64,000 nucleotides of DNA from an uncultured bacterium (GCA_934621605.1 CAKTUZ010000005.1:1-64000), one strand, 5' to 3'. Counted from the stretch's first letter, positions 28,501 to 36,799 are shown. Notes: generated by a model from the sequence alone, not told the origin. Made by a program: numbers and translations.

Positions 28501-28641
28501 CGTTTGGAACAGCCCTTGCATGTGCGCGTCAATGGACGCTGCTGCCGCGGAGTTGTTCTTAAAAATAAGGTTAAAGAATTGGCTGAGCAAGATGATAAGC
28601 TTAACTTTTATCTGCCTCCGGCCGAGTCTTCGATTTGGTAG
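25516..28641 (+). CDS. Large PPDK_N (pyruvate/PEP-binding) protein with receiver-like N-terminus
   Basis: The 1041-residue protein has an N-terminal receiver-like alpha/beta region (about 15-160) and then a linker. The ATP-grasp-like PPDK_N domain follows from about 415 (RGSIGGKGRGIAF, GPLAVRSSSLLEDSQNQSCAG). In real PEP synthase or PPDK this is followed by a swivelling His domain (GGxTSHxA) and a PEP-binding TIM barrel. Neither is present. The remainder includes GPGRWGSLDPNLGIPV (about 871-886) and GSHFFHEL, a conserved C-terminal region of similar large proteins. It is therefore not a complete PEP synthase. It follows gdhA by 62 bases. Function is unknown; nucleotide-dependent phosphoryl chemistry is possible. 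Confidence 0.65.
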   Translation: MRSLGKFYELASYRVREVLFISSEYDAFILETENQLAERLFYRYSEFFMVGVPSVSHACSADRALEILASHRVDLIVIAVRDASWLNNGFLSRIHKSASSVPVILLILDPACLYGLGWGRLPKWLAGVYLWTGDLSLITAMFNQIEDRLNAERDTASTGVQVIITVEDTVADYSVFLPHLYDELFEQSRSLSGEGVNFTQRTLRMLARPKILLASDYESAQALFDKYQRYVLALISDVSFRVKGRQDAKAGFKLAAYCSERKPKLPILLQSSDSSNSQSASAKGWHFANKKPEFFRPALHLFLEESLGFGNFVFRMPDRTEVARARDTYELERLLHTVDLRSFYYHAANNNFSVWLRARNYFNLANTVESLKMGDFSNSEEMRQHLIHILQDSAREERQGVVADFSVHRSGNYGHNFFRVGRGSIGGKGRGIAFINSLLAKDDFITERPGLKIAIPRTLVLGVDVYDRFMELNNFSLTAQRGYTDEELTELYLKAKLPPEMLEELRAAFALLHGPLAVRSSSLLEDSQNQSCAGIYATYMIPDNHEDSPRRFELICQAIKRVYMSAVSSRAQAYLASAQYLGTEEKMAVILQETVGSTYGRYFYPNFSGVAMSVNYYPVGPQHVDDGIAAMALGLGNTVADGGSCMRFSPKWPKVLPHQYYQERYLNYSQREFYAIELDASTKENPSGLVKLKLSQAEEDGTLAPICSVFSPESNTWRDSLEYRGPRAVTFSSILQNGEVPLAQCLEELLERFKVAIGCPVEVEFAVELGPSFIKRSDFLYAVQSDPEPDEATQNVPTLYILQLRPLTSLSVGEEIHACGYRQQDIVCTCDSLGHGAVDDICDIIFVSGSNLSAREARVAAARIGRFNSALVREKRPYLLIGPGRWGSLDPNLGIPVQISQVMGAKTIVELPYGDRFVEPSMGSHFFHELAAMHIFYMNLCFEGQERAFNQGIRNGICRDDTSVKCADKIAQDYIDLDWLKALPALAEADGVRHIRLEQPLHVRVNGRCCRGVVLKNKVKELAEQDDKLNFYLPPAESSIW

Positions 28642-28650
28642 AATATAACG

Positions 28651-29730
28651 ATGTCAGGACAAGAACACACCCGAGCCCGGGCTGAACAGGGGAGTAAGCC
28701 TTTGGGGCTAATTTTGGCTTTCAGCGTATTGAGTCTGCTGGGCCAATATTTTTTTAAATTGGGCATGGATAGCGAGTGGGCTAAGCAACTTGTTGCTTTT
28801 TTAGGCTATGAGGCTGGAGCTCTCATGCATGGAGACTTTTTTGAAGGTGTTAAGCTCATTTTCCATTGTGCAGCTCTTTTCTTACAACCCATGGTCTTTG
28901 TTGGCATGATTGCTTATGGATTGTCGGCTGTTTGCTGGCTTTCTATCCTTAGTAAAGTAGATCTCAGCTTTGCTTATCCTATGATTAGCATAGGCTATGT
29001 GGCCGTTTTGCTTATGGGTTGGTTGGGCTTTGGCGAAGAGGTCTCCTGGTTACGTTGGATGGGGGTTTTTCTTATCTCTCTGGGAATTTTGGCTATTTAT
29101 TCGGAAAAAGCTTTTTTGAGTCGCAGCTCCTGGGCAGCGGCTTTTCTTTTGGCGTTGGCGGCAGCCGTTTTTATTTTGTCTGGTGGCCAAAAAGTTGAGG
29201 TTGTCGACTTTGATAAACCTGTACTATTGATCGTTTGCACTATACCTTTGGGAGTAATTGGCCAAATATTACTTAAGGCCGGTATGAATTTAGACATAAA
29301 TAAAGGGCGTGTCCAAAAAATCGGTCAGGCTTGTGGGCAAATAAAAGAAAGTTGGCTCCCTTCCACTTGGCAAGCCTTATTTAACGCTTGTACTTTATGC
29401 TTAAGTCCTAGAGTTTTTTGCGGCTTAGGTATTTATGTGTTGTCTACGGTCCTTTGGTTGGTTTTGCTAACTAAAGTACCTATTAGCTTTTTGTATCCTT
29501 TGTTGAGCTTCGGGTACGTTTTGGTTTTGCTTATCGGTTGGCTGGTTTTTGGTGAAAAGGTCAGTTTTGTGCGCTGGTACGGCGTTTTGGTTATTTGCTT
29601 GGGCATAGTTTTTATCTATTCGGAAGTTTTGGTAAATGCTCACGCCTTACTTTTCGGGGCCGCTTTGGTAACTTTGGCTGCCGCCATACTTAGTGCTAAG
29701 CATTTTGTTAAAGTAGAGCCGCTCGCTTAA
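28651..29730 (+). CDS. Internally duplicated SMR/EamA-type transporter (ArnE-like halves)
   Basis: The 359-residue membrane protein has two similar halves of about 4-5 TM helices. The signature YPMISIGYVAVLLMGWLGFG of the first half recurs as YPLLSFGYVLVLLIGWLVFG in the second, each followed by E(E/K)VS, RW and a GI/V..IYSE run. In small multidrug resistance and ArnE/ArnF proteins such a unit is about 110 residues and pairs as two chains. Here the pair is fused. ArnE/F move lipid-linked aminoarabinose; others export drugs. It begins 9 bases after the PPDK_N gene, so the two are probably coupled. Substrate unknown. Confidence 0.75.
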   Translation: MSGQEHTRARAEQGSKPLGLILAFSVLSLLGQYFFKLGMDSEWAKQLVAFLGYEAGALMHGDFFEGVKLIFHCAALFLQPMVFVGMIAYGLSAVCWLSILSKVDLSFAYPMISIGYVAVLLMGWLGFGEEVSWLRWMGVFLISLGILAIYSEKAFLSRSSWAAAFLLALAAAVFILSGGQKVEVVDFDKPVLLIVCTIPLGVIGQILLKAGMNLDINKGRVQKIGQACGQIKESWLPSTWQALFNACTLCLSPRVFCGLGIYVLSTVLWLVLLTKVPISFLYPLLSFGYVLVLLIGWLVFGEKVSFVRWYGVLVICLGIVFIYSEVLVNAHALLFGAALVTLAAAILSAKHFVKVEPLA

Positions 29731-29761
29731 ATATAAGGGATCGAGGTTTAATAGAAAAAGA

Positions 29762-30634
29762 ATGAGGGCATTTAGAGATTATCTACCTAAGGAAAGGCGA
29801 AACTACATTACACTTTCGACGGGCGAGTATTATCCCGACATTCTTTCTGATGCTCGCAGGCTATATACTCCCGTTTTAGAAATCTTTTCTGAAATATTAC
29901 ATCGTTCCGCAAGTTCGACAGCTCTTTTTATGAATCTAGCTCAGATTTCTAATCAGTGGATGAGAATCCAGCTTTGTCGCGTGTTCAGAAAATATGTTTC
30001 TCCCGAAACGCCTGTTGAAATGCTTAAAAAAAAGTCAAAAGCTCATCAAATATGTGCAGAATTTGGCAATAATTTCAGACCTATTTATGCGGTACAAGAA
30101 AAATTTGATTCTCGTCCTTTTCCTGACGAAGCACTTTGTGCCATATTGTGGGAATACAAGGATAGGGGAAGAAAGGGGTACGACTTAACAGAAAAATTCT
30201 TCGATATGTTCCAAGAACGTTTTCCTGGTATGAAAATATGGGGGCCCAAGCGTTCTGGTTCAGATATACAGGCGATTTCTATTTGGCAAGATTACATAAA
30301 TCCAAGTCGCCCGCTGGATTTTGTTATTTCCTCGCCCGACAGAAGCATTATCTATGCTGTGGGGTTAGTACGCTATGATGGAGACAGAGGTGGTGCCCAA
30401 GAAGATGATAGAATTGGCGGATATAAAAATTGCGCTGATGAAATATTGAACTATGTTCATTCCCACAATTTAAAAACAAAGATTATCTTTTTGAACGATG
30501 GTCCAGGCTTGTTGTTAGGCTCTATGTGGGAAGATTACTGTCACATTGAAGAACGCTATCCTAATGAAATTAAAGTTATAACTTTGCGTATGATCGAAGA
30601 ACGCCTGACTGAAAGCTGGCTAAAAGGAGAATAG
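29762..30634 (+). CDS. Putative type II restriction endonuclease
   Basis: The 290-residue protein precedes a beta-class DNA methyltransferase by 6 bases, the standard R-M layout. I do not recognise the exact family. Near residues 184-210 lie RPLDFVISS, IIYAVGLVRYDGDRGGAQEDDRIGGY, then an NCADEIL helix and an FLNDGPGLLLG segment. This arrangement of an Asp-Phe-Val strand, an acidic Gly-Gly-Ala-Gln-Glu turn and a later hydrophobic strand is consistent with a PD-(D/E)XK-type nuclease, with Asp and Glu as metal ligands. The gene is AT-richer than its neighbours, a sign of transfer. Recognition site unknown. Confidence 0.6.
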   Translation: MRAFRDYLPKERRNYITLSTGEYYPDILSDARRLYTPVLEIFSEILHRSASSTALFMNLAQISNQWMRIQLCRVFRKYVSPETPVEMLKKKSKAHQICAEFGNNFRPIYAVQEKFDSRPFPDEALCAILWEYKDRGRKGYDLTEKFFDMFQERFPGMKIWGPKRSGSDIQAISIWQDYINPSRPLDFVISSPDRSIIYAVGLVRYDGDRGGAQEDDRIGGYKNCADEILNYVHSHNLKTKIIFLNDGPGLLLGSMWEDYCHIEERYPNEIKVITLRMIEERLTESWLKGE

Positions 30635-30640
30635 CTCATA

Positions 30641-31882
30641 ATGGCAACGGGAATCCCACCTAGAGAAGGTAAAATTAAGCGAAAGAGGCCAGTTAGCATA
30701 GTTTATGACGGTAAACTATCTAGTGGAGAGATCTTAGCCGCTGAGTATACCGATTTTTCCCTGTTTTGCCATATTAACGGTGGCGGCGATAATCGCTTTT
30801 TTTTTGGTGACAACTTAAATGCTTTACTTTATATGCTTGGCAATGGTTATAAGAAAAAAATTAGGCTAATATACATCGATCCTCCCTTTGCGACTGCCTC
30901 AAACTTTGTCAATCGTAGTCAAGAACATGCTTATAGCGATTCTTTATGTGGAGGGGAATATGTCGAATTTTTACGCGAACGCTTGATTGTAATGCGTGAA
31001 TTGCTTGCTGATGATGGCTCTATATATTTGCATCTTGATGGCAATATGGCATTTACCATGAAATTGATTATGGATGAAGTCTTTGGAGAGAAGAATTTTA
31101 GAGCTTTCATTACGCGCAAAAAATGTAGCACTAAGAATTACACGAAAAATACATACGGCAATATCTCTGATTATATTATTTTTTATTCAAAATCTTCTAC
31201 TTATATATGGAATAGACCATTTTCCCCTTGGGAATATGATCGGATGATTAAAGAATATCCCTGTATAGATGAAAAGACAGGAAAACGTTATAAGAAGGTG
31301 CCTGTTCATGCACCAGGAGTAAGGAAGGGAGAGACAGGCAAAGAATGGCGCGAAAAACTACCACCCAAGGGTAAACATTGGCAATATACACCTGAAAAAC
31401 TTGATCAATTTGATGCGGCGGGTGAAATATACTGGAGTCCAACAGGAAACCCACGTCGGATGGTATTTTGCAATCCTGATCAAGGAATACCGATTCAAGA
31501 TATTTGGCTTGACTATCGAGATTCAGTCAATCAAGCCCAAAAGACTACCGGCTACCCTACCGAGAAGAATCTTGAAATGTTAAAGCTTATAGTAAAAGCT
31601 TCATCTGATCCTGGTGATATTGTGCTTGATTGTTTTGCTGGTAGCGGAACGACATTAGCTGCTGCCTTTGAGTCAGATAGAAAATGGATTGGGGTTGACA
31701 ATAGTCCCGAGAGTATGAAAGCCATATTAAAACGGTTTACAGTTGGCCTTGATATTTATGGAGATTATGTTACGAAACAAGATGAATATAAACAAATGAG
31801 TCTTGAATTATCGACTAAATGTCCATTTGATATTATGACTGACGCCAATGGACAAAGGACTATATCATTTATCAAGAATTGA
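30641..31882 (+). CDS. Beta-class site-specific DNA methyltransferase (N4/N6)
   Basis: The 413-residue enzyme transfers methyl from SAM to an exocyclic amine in DNA. The catalytic motif IV Asp-Pro-Pro-Phe is at about 80-83 (IYIDPPFATASNF). The target-recognition region follows, and motif I Phe-Ala-Gly-Ser-Gly-Thr-Thr is near residue 332 (VLDCFAGSGTTLAAA). That order, motif IV before motif I, defines the beta class. It likely protects the site cut by the gene just upstream (6-base gap). Composition is AT-rich like its partner. The two genes sit between transport and tRNA-synthetase genes without visible mobile-element ends. Confidence 0.88.
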   Translation: MATGIPPREGKIKRKRPVSIVYDGKLSSGEILAAEYTDFSLFCHINGGGDNRFFFGDNLNALLYMLGNGYKKKIRLIYIDPPFATASNFVNRSQEHAYSDSLCGGEYVEFLRERLIVMRELLADDGSIYLHLDGNMAFTMKLIMDEVFGEKNFRAFITRKKCSTKNYTKNTYGNISDYIIFYSKSSTYIWNRPFSPWEYDRMIKEYPCIDEKTGKRYKKVPVHAPGVRKGETGKEWREKLPPKGKHWQYTPEKLDQFDAAGEIYWSPTGNPRRMVFCNPDQGIPIQDIWLDYRDSVNQAQKTTGYPTEKNLEMLKLIVKASSDPGDIVLDCFAGSGTTLAAAFESDRKWIGVDNSPESMKAILKRFTVGLDIYGDYVTKQDEYKQMSLELSTKCPFDIMTDANGQRTISFIKN

Positions 31883-31902
31883 TATTCTGTGTCGAGAACT
31901 AA

Positions 31903-31956
31903 AAGCCCAATCAGCTTCTTTTCCTTTAGAGAAAAAAACTGGTCGGGCTTCTTTAT
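31903..31956. terminator. Bidirectional terminator between the R-M genes and hisS
   Basis: AAGCCCAATCAG (from 31903) pairs with CTGGTCGGGCTT (to 31950), allowing wobble and one mismatch. CTTTATTT follows on the plus strand and TTTTAG on the minus strand, so it can end both units. Confidence 0.65.
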
Positions 31957-31974
31957 TTACCAATCAGCCAGCGC

Positions 31975-33285
31975 CTATTTTTGTTGGCTCTTAATCCAAT
32001 CTTGCAAAGGCAATTGTACTTGCTCACCGGTTTTTAAGTCTTTAACTTCAACCAATTGAGCCTCCTCTGTGTATTGGTGAGGGAAGAGCATAAAGGGAAT
32101 ACCTTTGCGGTCGGCGTAGCGAATTTGCTTTTTTAAGGCGGCTACTTCATGGAAAATTTCGGTAGGAACACCTTGGTTGCGCAGAGCAGCGGCTACGGTG
32201 CGGCAAACCGGACGTAATTCTTCGCTGGGCCAACTGATCAGTACTTGGGTGGGAGTTTGGCGAGAACAATCCAAAACATTTTGAGCAAATAAGTGAGAAA
32301 TGAGGCGACTCAAGCCGATGCTGATACCGACGCCGGGCAACTTGCGATTGATAAATTGGGAAGCTAAATTTTCATAGCGTCCGCCGGAGCAAATACTGCC
32401 TAAGCTGGGATAATCGGGCAACATCGTTTCGTAAATAGTGCCAGTATAATAATCCAAACCGCGTACAATTCCCAAGTTAAAGATTAAATTTTCGCTGCCA
32501 ATATGGGAGAGCTCTTCAGCTACGAAGGCCAGCTCTTCCAAACCTTTTTGGAAAATTTCGTTACTGGTGCCTAATTTTTGAGCTTTGGCCAAAACTTCTT
32601 GGGGAGCGCCTTTGAGTGAGCATAAGGCTAGGCACTTATCGGCTGTTTTACTGTCTATTCCCAGGTTGGTTAAAGTTTCTCTGACTTTGCCAGCACCGAT
32701 TTTGTCAATTTTGTCAACTTCGCGCAATACTTCGGCGCTCTTAGCTTCATCTAAACCTAAGCTTTGGTAGTAACCCAAAAGTACTTTGCGATTATTGATA
32801 TTTATCTGAGCGCGAATGCCCAGCTTTTGAAAAATTTCGTGGATTACAGCGGGCAGTTCGGCGTCGAAACTTAAGGGCAATTCGCCGTCGCCGATAACGT
32901 CTATATCAGCCTGGTAAAACTCGCGGAAGCGCCCTTCCTGAGGTCGTTCGCCGCGCCAAACTTTTTGAATTTGCCAGCGCTTGAAGGGGAAGTTGACCGC
33001 CCCGCTGTTTTGGGCTACATAGCGAGCTAAAGGCACGGTTAAGTCGAAATGCAAAGCCATCTCCCAGCGGCCGGGAGCACCCTGCAAACGGCCCAAACCG
33101 TAAATCTCTTTATTTATCTCACCTTTGGCAGCCAATATAGAGACGCGTTCTACGGCGCTAGTTTCGAGGCGGGAAAAACCGTGCAGTTCGTATACGCTGC
33201 GAATAATGTCTATAACGCGCTGTTCGGCAATTTGTTGGCCGGGAAGCCATTCGGGAAAACCGCTTAAAGGAGTAGGTTTGATCAT
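31975..33285 (-). CDS. hisS: Histidyl-tRNA synthetase
   Basis: This class II synthetase charges tRNA-His. Motif 2 appears as GERPQEGRFREFYQADID. The histidine-specific ring motif is seen in RGLDYYTGTIYETML, and the C-terminal anticodon-binding fold includes the QVLISWPSEEL and YADRKGIPFML strands. The protein has 436 residues, typical of bacterial HisRS. I place the start at ATG 33285 (MIKPTPLSGFPEWLP), because an in-frame TTG at 33309 would add eight residues without a ribosome site. Convergent with the R-M genes across a shared terminator. Confidence 0.93.
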   Translation of the reverse strand: MIKPTPLSGFPEWLPGQQIAEQRVIDIIRSVYELHGFSRLETSAVERVSILAAKGEINKEIYGLGRLQGAPGRWEMALHFDLTVPLARYVAQNSGAVNFPFKRWQIQKVWRGERPQEGRFREFYQADIDVIGDGELPLSFDAELPAVIHEIFQKLGIRAQININNRKVLLGYYQSLGLDEAKSAEVLREVDKIDKIGAGKVRETLTNLGIDSKTADKCLALCSLKGAPQEVLAKAQKLGTSNEIFQKGLEELAFVAEELSHIGSENLIFNLGIVRGLDYYTGTIYETMLPDYPSLGSICSGGRYENLASQFINRKLPGVGISIGLSRLISHLFAQNVLDCSRQTPTQVLISWPSEELRPVCRTVAAALRNQGVPTEIFHEVAALKKQIRYADRKGIPFMLFPHQYTEEAQLVEVKDLKTGEQVQLPLQDWIKSQQK

Positions 33286-33306
33286 ATCTATATTTCTCTC
33301 TGAATG

Positions 33307-33350
33307 CAAAAAAACAGCCCCAAGGAAATAATTCCCACGAGGCTGCTGTT
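33307..33350 (-). terminator. Terminator of the exported 142-residue protein gene
   Basis: AACAGC (33313-33318) pairs with GCTGTT (33345-33350), with further pairing inside. The minus strand then runs into seven T. Confidence 0.75.
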
Positions 33351-33375
33351 CTAAAAGCCAGAAATAAGAAGCAGA

Positions 33376-33804
33376 TTACTTCTCAGACTGGTTCTCCAAC
33401 CACTGGTAGAACGGGATCGTGCGAGCTGAACGTACGCGGTTGCGGTTGTCAGCGCGGACTTCGATCTTGGAACCAACGCGGATAGCGTCGAAGGAAGGAG
33501 TGTACTGAGTCAAGTTTTCGTACAGATAGAAGTTGGCAATGTCATCTTCAGAACCGTCGATATCGACGCTCATGTACTTACCGTCGACGTACACGACTTC
33601 GCCGGTGAAATCCTTCTGCCAGGTTACGCCGGCGTCAGGAGTACCGAACTCCAAGTTCTCGGGACCCATCCAAGTAGTGTACCATACGCCAGGAGCCATC
33701 TGATGATTAGACTGGACGTCTGTTTCTGCTGTTGCGACACCAGCTGAAGCGCAGATTACGGCCGCCATGAACGCGGTGCAAGCTAAATTACGGAGAGCCT
33801 TCAT
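33376..33804 (-). CDS. Small exported protein of unknown function
   Basis: The 142-residue protein has a signal peptide (MKALRNLACTAFMAAVICAS, cleavage near ATA-ET). The mature part has an aromatic-rich beta pattern (WYTTWMGPENLEF, EVVYVDGKYMSVDID, VGSKIEVRADNRNRV). That regular strand spacing resembles small OB-type periplasmic domains, but I cannot name a family. ATG 33804 is chosen because a perfect AAGGAGGT lies nine bases before it. The same frame remains open upstream to 34014, which I do not count as coding. It is monocistronic, ends in a strong terminator, and likely acts in the periplasm. Confidence 0.65.
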   Translation of the reverse strand: MKALRNLACTAFMAAVICASAGVATAETDVQSNHQMAPGVWYTTWMGPENLEFGTPDAGVTWQKDFTGEVVYVDGKYMSVDIDGSEDDIANFYLYENLTQYTPSFDAIRVGSKIEVRADNRNRVRSARTIPFYQWLENQSEK

Positions 33805-34214
33805 TTCGTTTTTCACCTCCTTGATTAAGAACTCAACCGCAACGGCTACGGCAGCCAACTGCGGCGGGGCGATCTCTGTTCCGAGACCTAAGATTATGCT
33901 GGCAAGTTCGCCTAAAATCTTTCTTACCCTGCCCGAACCCAGGAATATTTTCGCGTCTGCACATCTGAAAATCCGGGGCAGGCCAAAATCTTTCAAAAGG
34001 TTGGGAGTTCTCACAGTCCCACCTTATGCGCCGAGCTAAAAATAATTCCTTCTTGGGGAGATTTTTTTTTTATATTTTTTAGCTTATTTGTGAACTAGCC
34101 GCCATCTAAAGGTGATGGGTGTTCACTTAGGAAATTGCTAATATGGGCATAAAGTTGAAAAAAGCCTGATTTTTTGCTAATTTGGGGCTAAAGTTCTTTA
34201 GGTGGGTGATCTTT
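33805..34214. other. Divergent intergenic region with a structured minus-strand leader
   Basis: No gene is supported here. The minus-strand leader of the small exported protein contains CCTGCCC and GGGCAGG arms about 44 bases apart and a small hairpin, GGTCTC-GAGATC, near 33870-33890. A/T-rich tracts near 34060-34080 probably hold promoters for the two divergent genes. The purpose of the long leader is unknown. Confidence 0.35.
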
Positions 34215-35219
34215 ATGTTTTGGCAATCGTTGGGCGTAGGTTCTCTTATCAATTTGGTTGGAACTAATAACCAAAAGCGCGATGTCAGCTTGATTCAGCA
34301 GCAAAGTTTAGTTTCTTTGCGTGATGAACTTAACAAGCTTTTGGCTTCTGGTCAGAGTGAGATAGAGGCCAATTTTGAAGAAGATGGCTCTTTGGAAGCC
34401 AAAGCTCAACTGGTCGAGGCTTTAAATCAGTTTACTTCTCCGGAAGAAAGTAATGAAGTCGTAGCTCAAATGCAAAGCGATTATTATACCGAAAAACATA
34501 GACTTAGCTCGGCTTTAAGTGCTCGTTTGGCTGATTTGAAAGCCGACTTTTACGATAAATATTGCCTAAAAAATCGCCAATTACCCGATGGCGCCGTCGA
34601 ACTTATTCTCGACGAAAACGGTCAGCCTCAATTGGTAGATGGTTATGAAACGCCGGAATTGAAGATCTTGCGCACCAAATGGGAAACTGAGCAGCGTCGT
34701 CAGCTTATTGAAAAGCAAGACCAAGAACGCGATGAATTTATAGCTCAATGGAAAATTAAATTGTTAGAGTTTTTGCAAGACAACAAAAGGCGTTTTATCG
34801 TTGAGCGAGTTTATAACGAATTATTCGACATGCTTATGGAAATGCGCTCGGCCGCCGTGGAAATTGTTTTGCGCCAAGACAGAGAACGCTGGCTTTTGGA
34901 AGTGCCGCCTGAAGAAGATATTCGAGCTGTGGCCGAAGAGGGGCTCAATGAATTAGAAGAACTGTGTCATCAGGAAGCGGCTTGGGAACGCGAATCGTCT
35001 GATATGCAGGAAATACTTTCTTTCGAACGCGAACTGGCTGCTTATATTTGTCAATGTCGCTATGAGCTGCGTCGCAAGCATTATGATGACAGTGATTTTC
35101 TCGATTTGCGCAGTGGGTTGCAAGCTCGTCAGGAAGAATATACCGATTTTACCGAGGCTTTACCTGCTCACGTTGTCAGTTGTTTGGAAGATTTAGGGCT
35201 TGGTAATGACAGTCTGTAG
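34215..35219 (+). CDS. Alpha-helical cytosolic protein of unknown function
   Basis: The 334-residue protein has no signal peptide. It is rich in Glu, Arg, Gln and Leu, with long heptad-like stretches (about 165-215 and 245-300) that predict coiled coils. I recognise no domain. The start is ATG 34215 (MFWQSLGVGSL), with AGGTGGG about nine bases before it. An upstream TTG at 34182 lacks such a site. A single short hydrophobic segment at the N-terminus (VGSLINLVG) is too weak for a membrane helix. Structural or complex-scaffolding roles are possible but unsupported. Confidence 0.55.
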   Translation: MFWQSLGVGSLINLVGTNNQKRDVSLIQQQSLVSLRDELNKLLASGQSEIEANFEEDGSLEAKAQLVEALNQFTSPEESNEVVAQMQSDYYTEKHRLSSALSARLADLKADFYDKYCLKNRQLPDGAVELILDENGQPQLVDGYETPELKILRTKWETEQRRQLIEKQDQERDEFIAQWKIKLLEFLQDNKRRFIVERVYNELFDMLMEMRSAAVEIVLRQDRERWLLEVPPEEDIRAVAEEGLNELEELCHQEAAWERESSDMQEILSFERELAAYICQCRYELRRKHYDDSDFLDLRSGLQARQEEYTDFTEALPAHVVSCLEDLGLGNDSL

Positions 35220-35306
35220 TTGGGTTCCCGTAGCTTCATAAAAGCGAAGTACGCTGCTCCAATGCGGTAAGTGCAACTTAAGGAGCGGGCGCATATCAGT
35301 TTCGAA

Positions 35307-35324
35307 AGCTCATTGCCATGAGCT
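35307..35324 (-). terminator. Perfect 7-bp hairpin after ugd
   Basis: AGCTCAT (35307-35313) pairs with ATGAGCT (35318-35324) around TGCC. It lies four bases past the ugd stop. The minus-strand tail TTCGAAACT is weak for termination. Confidence 0.4.
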
Positions 35325-35327
35325 GGT

Positions 35328-36623
35328 TTAGCAAGATCGACCTACGCCGTAGTAGCTGAAGTTGTGCTCGGTCATGCGCTTGGGCTCAAAGAGGTTGCGT
35401 CCATCCAGTATCAGCGGAGAGGCCATAAGTGAGCGCAGGGCCAGCAGGTCGATGCTTTTAAATTGAGGCCATTCAGTGCATATAATCAAGGCTTGAGCTT
35501 GGCAGCACGCTTCCAAAGCGCTCTGACACATGATCGCGTGGGGTAAGAGTGCGGCGGCTTTGCTCATAGCTGCTGGATCATAGCATTGTACTTGAGCGCC
35601 GGCCAAGAGCAGTTCTTCTATTATTTCTACTGCTGGGGCAAAGCGCAAGTCGTCGGTATGTGGCTTAAAGGACAAGCCCCATACGGCTAGGCGGAGACCG
35701 CGCAAATCGGGATAAATCTTTTTTAGTTGTTCAAGAGCCCAGCGGCGCTGACTGTTATTTACTTTTTCGACCGCTTCGAGCAACTCAAAATTGTAACCCA
35801 AATCTTTGGCTATTCTGATATAGGCGGCCACATCTTTAGGCAAACACATGCCGCCATAGCCTATGCCCGCTTCCATAGAGGCCATGCCTATGCGATGATC
35901 GAGGCCGATACCTTTGGCCACTTTTTTTATGTCTGCGCCTGAGCGCTGGCAAACTTGCGCTACCGAGTTGATAAAAGATATTTTTAAGGCCAGAAAGGCG
36001 TTAGCCGAATGTTTGATAAGTTCGGCTGAATTGATGTCGGTAATAAGCAAAGGCGCATTTAAGGGTTCGTAAAGCTCGACCAATAGCGAGGAAGCCTTTT
36101 GCGAAGAGACGCCAATTACCACACGGTCGGGGTGTAAAAAATCGTGAATAGCTGTGCCTTCGCGCAGAAATTCGGGGTTGGAAGCCACGTCAAATTCTAC
36201 ACCTTGGCTAGCATAGGTACTTATAGTACGTTTTACCCATTCGCCGGTGCGTACTGGCACGGTACTTTTTTCCACAATGAGACGATAGCTGTCCATATTG
36301 ACGGCTATTTCTTTAGAAACGGATTCTACAAAAGAAAGATCGGCCCGACCGTCTGGCAGCGGCGGCGTGTTGACGCAAATAAAAATGATTTGGCTGCAAT
36401 GCACAGCTTCGGCAATGCTGGAGGAGAAGCGCAGCTTCCCTTCAGAGGTGTAAATCTTGATCAGTTGCTCGAGGCCGGGCTCGTAGATAGGACACTCTTG
36501 ACGCTGCAACTGGGCCAATTTCTTTAAATCGTTATCTACCGCTATAATGTTGTGCCCCAGCTCGGCCAGGCAAGCGCCGGTAACTAAACCGACATAGCCG
36601 CAGCCTATAATACTTATGTCCAT
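35328..36623 (-). CDS. ugd: UDP-glucose 6-dehydrogenase
   Basis: It oxidises UDP-glucose to UDP-glucuronate using NAD, feeding surface polysaccharide. The 431-residue protein starts with the dinucleotide fold IIGCGYVGLVTGACLAELGH (about 4-23). It holds the catalytic Cys in GYGGMCLPKDVAAY (about residue 258), which fits the family's GGxCxPKD, and ends with the third domain (LAVWGLSFKPHTDDLR). Length and order are normal for the TuaD/RkpK type. It is alone on its strand between unrelated genes. The polymer it serves is not in the window. Confidence 0.93.
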   Translation of the reverse strand: MDISIIGCGYVGLVTGACLAELGHNIIAVDNDLKKLAQLQRQECPIYEPGLEQLIKIYTSEGKLRFSSSIAEAVHCSQIIFICVNTPPLPDGRADLSFVESVSKEIAVNMDSYRLIVEKSTVPVRTGEWVKRTISTYASQGVEFDVASNPEFLREGTAIHDFLHPDRVVIGVSSQKASSLLVELYEPLNAPLLITDINSAELIKHSANAFLALKISFINSVAQVCQRSGADIKKVAKGIGLDHRIGMASMEAGIGYGGMCLPKDVAAYIRIAKDLGYNFELLEAVEKVNNSQRRWALEQLKKIYPDLRGLRLAVWGLSFKPHTDDLRFAPAVEIIEELLLAGAQVQCYDPAAMSKAAALLPHAIMCQSALEACCQAQALIICTEWPQFKSIDLLALRSLMASPLILDGRNLFEPKRMTEHNFSYYGVGRSC

Positions 36624-36799
36624 CTTTTTCTCTCCTAAAAGCGGCGCTTGCGCCCGCTTTGCAGCATTTTGCCGAAGCTATAGCTTTTCACCTTCTCAAA
36701 ATGGCCTTAAAACGTGCTTTTTAGGCAAAAAAGCCACACTTATACAAGGTTTGAGGCGCTCCTAAACTTATCTGTCTATAAAAGACGGCGGTTGGCGGC

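Noticed and set aside
25516..28641. Complete phosphoenolpyruvate synthase
   Set aside because: The phosphohistidine domain and PEP-binding barrel are absent, so only the nucleotide-binding half is supported.
35220..35327. tRNA or small RNA between the helical protein and ugd
   Set aside because: Only one 7-bp hairpin is present; no cloverleaf can be drawn.
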